Assembly (NCBI RefSeq): GCF_037042905.1
Contig: NC_087246.1
Location: forward strand, 31,548,001-31,612,000
Direction: 5' to 3'
DNA: 64,000 nucleotides
DNA from: Lytechinus pictus
Lineage: Eukaryota; Echinodermata; Echinoidea; Temnopleuroida; Toxopneustidae
The notes under the pieces are model-generated. The model was given only the letters and a program-made list of their open reading frames with translations. It ran no database searches and was not told where the DNA came from. A program made the position numbers and the translations under genes. Positions 59,291 to 64,000 of this stretch are shown here, in pieces; position 1 is the stretch's first letter, and every line of letters starts with the position of its first letter.

Positions 59291-59658
59291 AATAGCAGAC
59301 TTAGAAAGGGTTGATTCAGCCTCCTTCTTTCTTGATCTTGCAAGGCACACTTCACAAGAAAAAAAAAATGCCCGAATTGATTGTGAAAAGAAGAAAATTT
59401 GTTCGACATGACGGATTTACTTACCACACATTACCATGCTGTTTATTTAAACCAGGTGGCACTGACTCATTAGAGTATTATGGTGATAAAGTCATTCAGG
59501 AAGATGATAGAATGTCCTCACAGTCCCCTGCATTAACAAATCAACAAATGTCAAGAGTTTTATACCATTCTGATGGTATTCTATAAATTGAATCCTGAGT
59601 GCATTGCAGCAACATTTACTTGTGACAGTCGTACAGTTCATTACAAATGAAAATACGA
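59291..59658. other. Non-coding tract shared with cassette 1
   Basis: Matches 45,375-45,550 over its second half. The 91-codon frame at 59,311-59,586 lies across the shared part without frame conservation, so I do not call it a gene. Confidence 0.5.
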
Positions 59659-59666
59659 GATGATCC

Positions 59667-60154
59667 GGGGGGGGGGGGCGTCAAATGTATTGCCGTACAC
59701 ACGCTAGGCCAAATTATTTCCAAACACCCCCTAAACGAGTTTTTCTCTGTGTGCAAAATAGACCCCCTAAACAAGTTTTTCGCGGGTTTTATGTACACAT
59801 TATGGCCCCTAAACAAGTTTTTCGCGGGCTTTATTTACACATTATGGCCCCTTAACAAGTTGTCGCCAGAATATGACCCCCCGGGAAAAGCTTGGGGGAA
59901 AAAACATACCCTAAACAGTTTTGGCTAGTCTTAAAAAAAAAAGCTTTGGAAAAAACATACCCTAAATACGTTTGACCCTGCGATTGATCATTGACCAATC
60001 TTTCAAAACTACCCCTTTAAAAAAAAAAATTTGTGTTTTTGATATCCTTAACGAGTGCACGCGCGGCCCGGGATCAAAACTGAAAAACCTTTTAAACGCG
60101 TTTTTTTTTATCAAGCGTGTGTACAGCAATATATTTGACTGCCCCCCTCCCCCG
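59667..60154. mobile_element. 488-bp non-autonomous element with 8-bp target duplication and inner minisatellite
   Basis: Flanked by GATGATCC at 59,659-59,666 and 60,155-60,162; cassette 1 has the empty site (gacatgatctgagcactc). The termini of about 45 bp are imperfect inverted repeats: G/C run, then gtcaaatgtattgccgtaca against its complement. Inside, two to three copies of a roughly 45-bp repeat with ccctaaacaagtttttcgcg. The 8-bp duplication suggests hAT-type mobilisation. Confidence 0.8.
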
Positions 60155-60430
60155 GATGATCCGAGCACTCAGTCGTTTCGCTCCCATTGTAAGAAAAGGT
60201 TTCTGAAAGGATTATGGATAGAAAATACAACAATCTGGTTTAGCATTGATACTTCATCAACAAAGTTATAATCACATTGATAGAAATGTGCTAAAATGCC
60301 AAAAGGAAATAGAGCAAACTTAGATGTACAGTATGCCTAAATCATTTATCACTTACAGTGCTCTGAGTCAAAAAGTGATATTACATACTACTTGCCAGTG
60401 ATTTCTCGAAGAATTATATATATCGGTTAA

Positions 60431-61011
60431 AGGGATGGTCCGAGCTGAAAGTATTTATAGCTTAATAAATTAAGTAGAAATCACTGAGCAAAATGCCGAA
60501 AATTTCATCAAAATCGGATAACAAATAACAAAGTTATTGAATTTTAAATTTAGCAATATTTTGTGAAATCAGCCGTTATGAATATTCATTAGGTGGGCTG
60601 ATGATGTCATATCCCCACTTGTTCTTTTGTATTTTAGTATATGAAATTAGGTTTATTCAATTTTTTCCTCCAAGAACTAGAAAAATTGGATTGACAACTG
60701 ATTTAGTGCATTTTATATTTATTCCTGCAACTTATTTCATTACAAGGGAGACATATCATTCACACAAGTATGAAGTAATGAAAAAATATGATTTTATGCA
60801 ATAACATAAGAAAACGGAAAGTGGAGATGTGACATCATCAGCCCACCTAATGAATATTCATGACGATTCATGTTTTCACAAAATATTGCTAAACTTTAAA
60901 CTTGAATAACTTTATTATTTGTTATCCGATTTTGATGAAATTTTCGGCATTTTGCTCAGTGAATTCTACTCTATGTATTTAGATATAAATATTTTCAGCC
61001 CGGATCATCCC
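60431..61011. mobile_element. TTAA-flanked foldback MITE, family 4, only in cassette 2
   Basis: Left AGGGATGGTCCGAGCTGAAA, right end its inverted form with two mismatches, TTAA on both sides (60,427-60,430 and 61,012-61,015). Arms of about 190 bp are inverted copies: the aaaatttcatcaaaatcgga region at 60,500 and its complement at 60,930. Cassette 1 (about 45,855) has the empty ggttaataagcac site. No coding capacity. Confidence 0.87.
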
Positions 61012-61015
61012 TTAA

Positions 61016-61640
61016 ATAAATATAGTCTTGTCACATACATGCACGAACGTTCTTGAAAAATGAAATTATATGATTGAGCTCTCGCTCGCGTCGTTTGCGT
61101 ATATAAACTTGTATAAATAAATATTTCTGAAAGGATATGGTGTGAAAATTCTGACCTATTTTGAGTCATTAAAAGCGTAATTCAGAATTCAATTGATCAG
61201 ACTTGCAAACCCAGTGGCGTAATACACCAACAATTTTGAGGGGGCTCGATATAGCGTATTGCAAAATAGTAATTTCGACATTTTTTTATAAAAAAAATCC
61301 AAGTTTGTGATAGATTTTGACATAATATTCAGAAAATAATATCACATTTCACCCTTATCGTTTTCCTTTTCTCTTTTTTTTCTTAGGTTGTGAAAGGGGG
61401 GGGGGGGGCAAGAGTCCCTCATCTTTACATCAGTGCGAAAACCTTCATAAATACTGAAGCATTCGATCGCTCGCATTGAAAGTACATGAATAAATAGTTT
61501 TCAGATATTATTACATTCCTGCACATTCAATTCCAACTATACCGTTTAATTCCCAAGAAATTTGTATTAAAGCACTTTAAAATTGCGACATTTATAGTCC
61601 ATTTTAGTCCTTGCCCTCGCCGAGGATCTCACATTGTCAC
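61016..61640. other. Non-coding tract shared with cassette 1
   Basis: Matches 45,860-46,298 (gtcacatacatgcacgaacg, cattcgatcgctcgcatt). About 120 extra bases at 61,185-61,330 and a G run near 61,397 are specific to this copy. Confidence 0.6.
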
Positions 61641-64000
61641 TAACTTGTGCCCCTTCAAGATTTACCTCCCCTTAAATATATAAAGACCTTTCATCCCTTC
61701 TGTTTTGCTTCTTAATTTTATTTAGCTTATATCACCACTGCCCTTCCCTTACCCATGCATGTTCAATCCTGGATCCACCCCAGGGGAGCATTTCATATCG
61801 CTGTTTTTATCCTACAATATTACTCTAGTATCAGTGCTTTTTATTGTCAGCCAATCAAAATCGTGGAAAGTTGTTAGATCTGACAAGTTGTCAGATGTGA
61901 CAGCCTGTCAGACATGAAATGTTGATGAAATGCTATCACACGATAAAGATTTGATTTGTTTCATTATATTTCTCGTGTTTATTTTTTTCAAATCTCCTTT
62001 TCTATACATTAAGTCACAAGCCGATATGAAAAAACAAACAATAAGGTCTAGAGTCATGTGATCATAGGTATACTAATAGGACAGAACACCACCATCGTCA
62101 CGTTCATTATTTTGATATTGATGTCAAAGAACTATTTGATATAGCAAAGGTCGGTGGAAATTCCCCGTCACTTGAACAGACAGCATAGTAAAACGTAAAA
62201 TTCGTTCACGATCATAGATCATAATTGTGATATGCATAACTGTGTGTGGACATGGCGGAGGACTGAGACCAATAATCTTGCCTTTATATAGAACGAAATC
62301 AACTTCTGGAATTAACAGATATAGACAAAGGTGAGTAAATTGAACTATTCTTGTATTTTGTTAAGTGTAGGCATAATTGGCGCACATTGAGAATTCGTTA
62401 GTAATTAGCAAGATGAAATAGTGGAGAGGAAATTCCCTTACGAGATAATTATAATACATTAACTTTTTGTCAACCCGGAAGTGAAAAAAAAATTAAGTGG
62501 AATGGAACTCCTAGTGGACTTTTTGAATAATCAATTGGACAACATTCGTCTATCCTATGTACTGTTTAGGGGTTAGAACAAGTTTGTAACATTTCAGCAC
62601 TACTCAGTATAAATTATACTTTACATTTATTGTTTGGAGGTTTTACATTTTGTATTAAGACCATATATTTCACTGGAAAATTTGTGCCATTTAGACTAGT
62701 TTTTATTTAGAAAAAGCATGAAAATAGTGACTACCGCCGTTACCTAGAAAAGTCAAGTTATGGCAAATAATTTGACCAAAACTTGAAACATTATGCACAT
62801 GGTTTAGTTACCTCGGGTTTCCTCTGCAGATTTATTCTTAAAAGAAAATCACAAAAATTGTACCTTCTCCTTACATTTTTATCGTTTGCAATAAGACATG
62901 AGTAAATGAATGAATGAATAGATAGATAGGATGAATAAATAAATAAATACATAAATAAATAAATGTAACATAAGCATAAGATGGAATTGGTAACTGTTAC
63001 ATTGTAAACCCTGTTATATTTGAAGTGATAATTGATCAAGAATTATAAGCTAATTTTATAAAAATGATCCAATGTATTGATAACAATTAGCATGAATCAT
63101 TGATTGAGATAAACAACATTATACAAGTGATGTAGCAATGTTGTCCCAACACCCCCTCATTCATTTATGAATCAATTTAGTAATAATCTACCGTATCCAA
63201 ATAATTCCCTACTTTATTGTGAGTTTACTAATACTAAATATTTACATGCTTTAATCACATGCATTATGCCTATCTCCGATTTCATCATCCTATATGTTTT
63301 ATCCGAAGCATCCGAAGCATTGATCGACACCAGATAATGTATCTCGCCGTTTTGATATAATAACGTTATGTCGACATGGCAAGATAAAATATGTCGCCAT
63401 CTCTTCAAGTCGATGGCACTTAAAATCAATGTAAGTTTGCAAAGGAAGTATAAAAGTACAACTCCGACACCCTCCTTATTGCAATTGAATACAAGTTTGT
63501 ATACGGGGGTTGGGGAATCTGTATCCATATCCTGCTTGCTTCGCCTATGCAGCATAAAAGACATAAAAAGACATTTTGATATGCGCCGTAGAAGAACAGC
63601 ATTATTACTGTATTATTATAACTATTGAAAATGTCAAAGGTCGGTGGGAATTCCCAGTCGCTAAGAATAGATTAACGAACCGTTCGTACACAATGATAAT
63701 GGTATTATTATCAGGGAAGTGTTATAGATTATGATCAGTTTACTAAATAGGCCTACGCTAAGAGAACCCAGCTTCTATTCATAATTCGGTGCATATTTAT
63801 ACTATAAAAAAACGATATCATTTTGTACATAGGGGCAGTCTGCATAGGGGGAAAGGTAAGTGAATTAACCCTTTTCAGTCTAGTCTAGTAAAAAAGAACT
63901 TGTGTATATTGTGTTCTCATTTTACATTGATGAAAGTCAAATCATTTTTTAGGATGTCTCCCATATCCGACATGGAATCATAATTTACTTTGGACTGAAA
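61641..64000. repeat. Module R, third copy, running off the window
   Basis: Very close to 48,214-50,760, in the same order but without the inner duplication of 48,893-49,160. Landmarks: ttttgcttcttaatttta, tggacatggcggaggactga at 62,248, tttgtatacgggggttgggg near 63,500, acgaaccgttcgtacaca at 63,675. By position it may precede a third TRIM gene beyond 64,000 (inference). Confidence 0.8.

Noticed and set aside
59311..59586. 91-codon frame
   Set aside because: Its second half lies in a tract shared with cassette 1, where the frame is not kept.
59760..59860. CCCTAAA words resembling telomere repeats
   Set aside because: They are part of a 45-bp repeat in a transposon, not a tandem CCCTAAA run.

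Overview
The window looks like AT-rich nuclear DNA of a marine invertebrate. An echinoderm, probably a sea urchin, is my best guess. The reasons are single-exon-coding TRIM genes in tandem, a Ty3/gypsy element, foldback-type repeats, tRNA-derived SINEs, many MITEs and long G/C homopolymers at GGCGGATCC-type transposon ends. I see no bacterial operons, CRISPR array or rRNA. Species identity is inference only.

Layout. (1) 1-27,350 is a head-to-tail array of a large unit in four copies, called U1-U4 here: U1 1-7387, U2 7388-15709, U3 15710-23043, U4 from 23044. U4 is ancestral-looking in its right part and runs on as diverged sequence to about 28,090. The units carry no convincing gene. They differ by whole-element events: a 931-bp deletion in U1, two TTAA-flanked MITEs only in U3, and a 2.47-kb hAT-like element in U1 and U2 with a footprint-like empty site in U3. 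(2) 28,596-38,587 is a 10-kb mosaic bounded by a perfect 24-bp inverted repeat. It has arms of a 42-bp minisatellite and contains a young minus-strand Ty3/gypsy retrotransposon (LTRs about 28,900-29,789 and 35,613-36,464; gag and pol between), transposon remnants and a tRNA-derived SINE. A tRNA-like gene lies just outside it (38,595-38,666). (3) 38,750-64,000 is a tandem segmental duplication. Each cassette has a non-coding module R, then a RING/B-box/coiled-coil TRIM gene, then a common downstream tract. TRIM gene 1 is 39,076-41,025 and TRIM gene 2 is 51,885-53,714. Module R occurs at 48,214-51,480 (upstream of gene 2), at 61,640-64,000 (perhaps upstream of a third gene beyond the window), and as the ancestor of the array unit upstream of gene 1. 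The array therefore appears to be a secondary amplification of the first cassette's module R.

Functionally the only host genes I can support are the two TRIM-type E3 ubiquitin ligase candidates. Their RING and B-box parts are nearly identical and their C-terminal parts are clearly diverged, as expected if the C-terminus recognises changing targets. Gene 1 has lost its native stop to a transposon end that adds about 37 residues. The rest is transposable elements and satellites: Ty3/gypsy gag-pol, a 5'-truncated L1/Tx1-like LINE with a 16-bp target duplication, four TTAA-type MITE families, hAT-like elements with 8-bp duplications, foldback-like elements and a DR1-containing satellite. Comparing the duplicated copies gives many filled/empty site pairs, which date insertions relative to the duplications.
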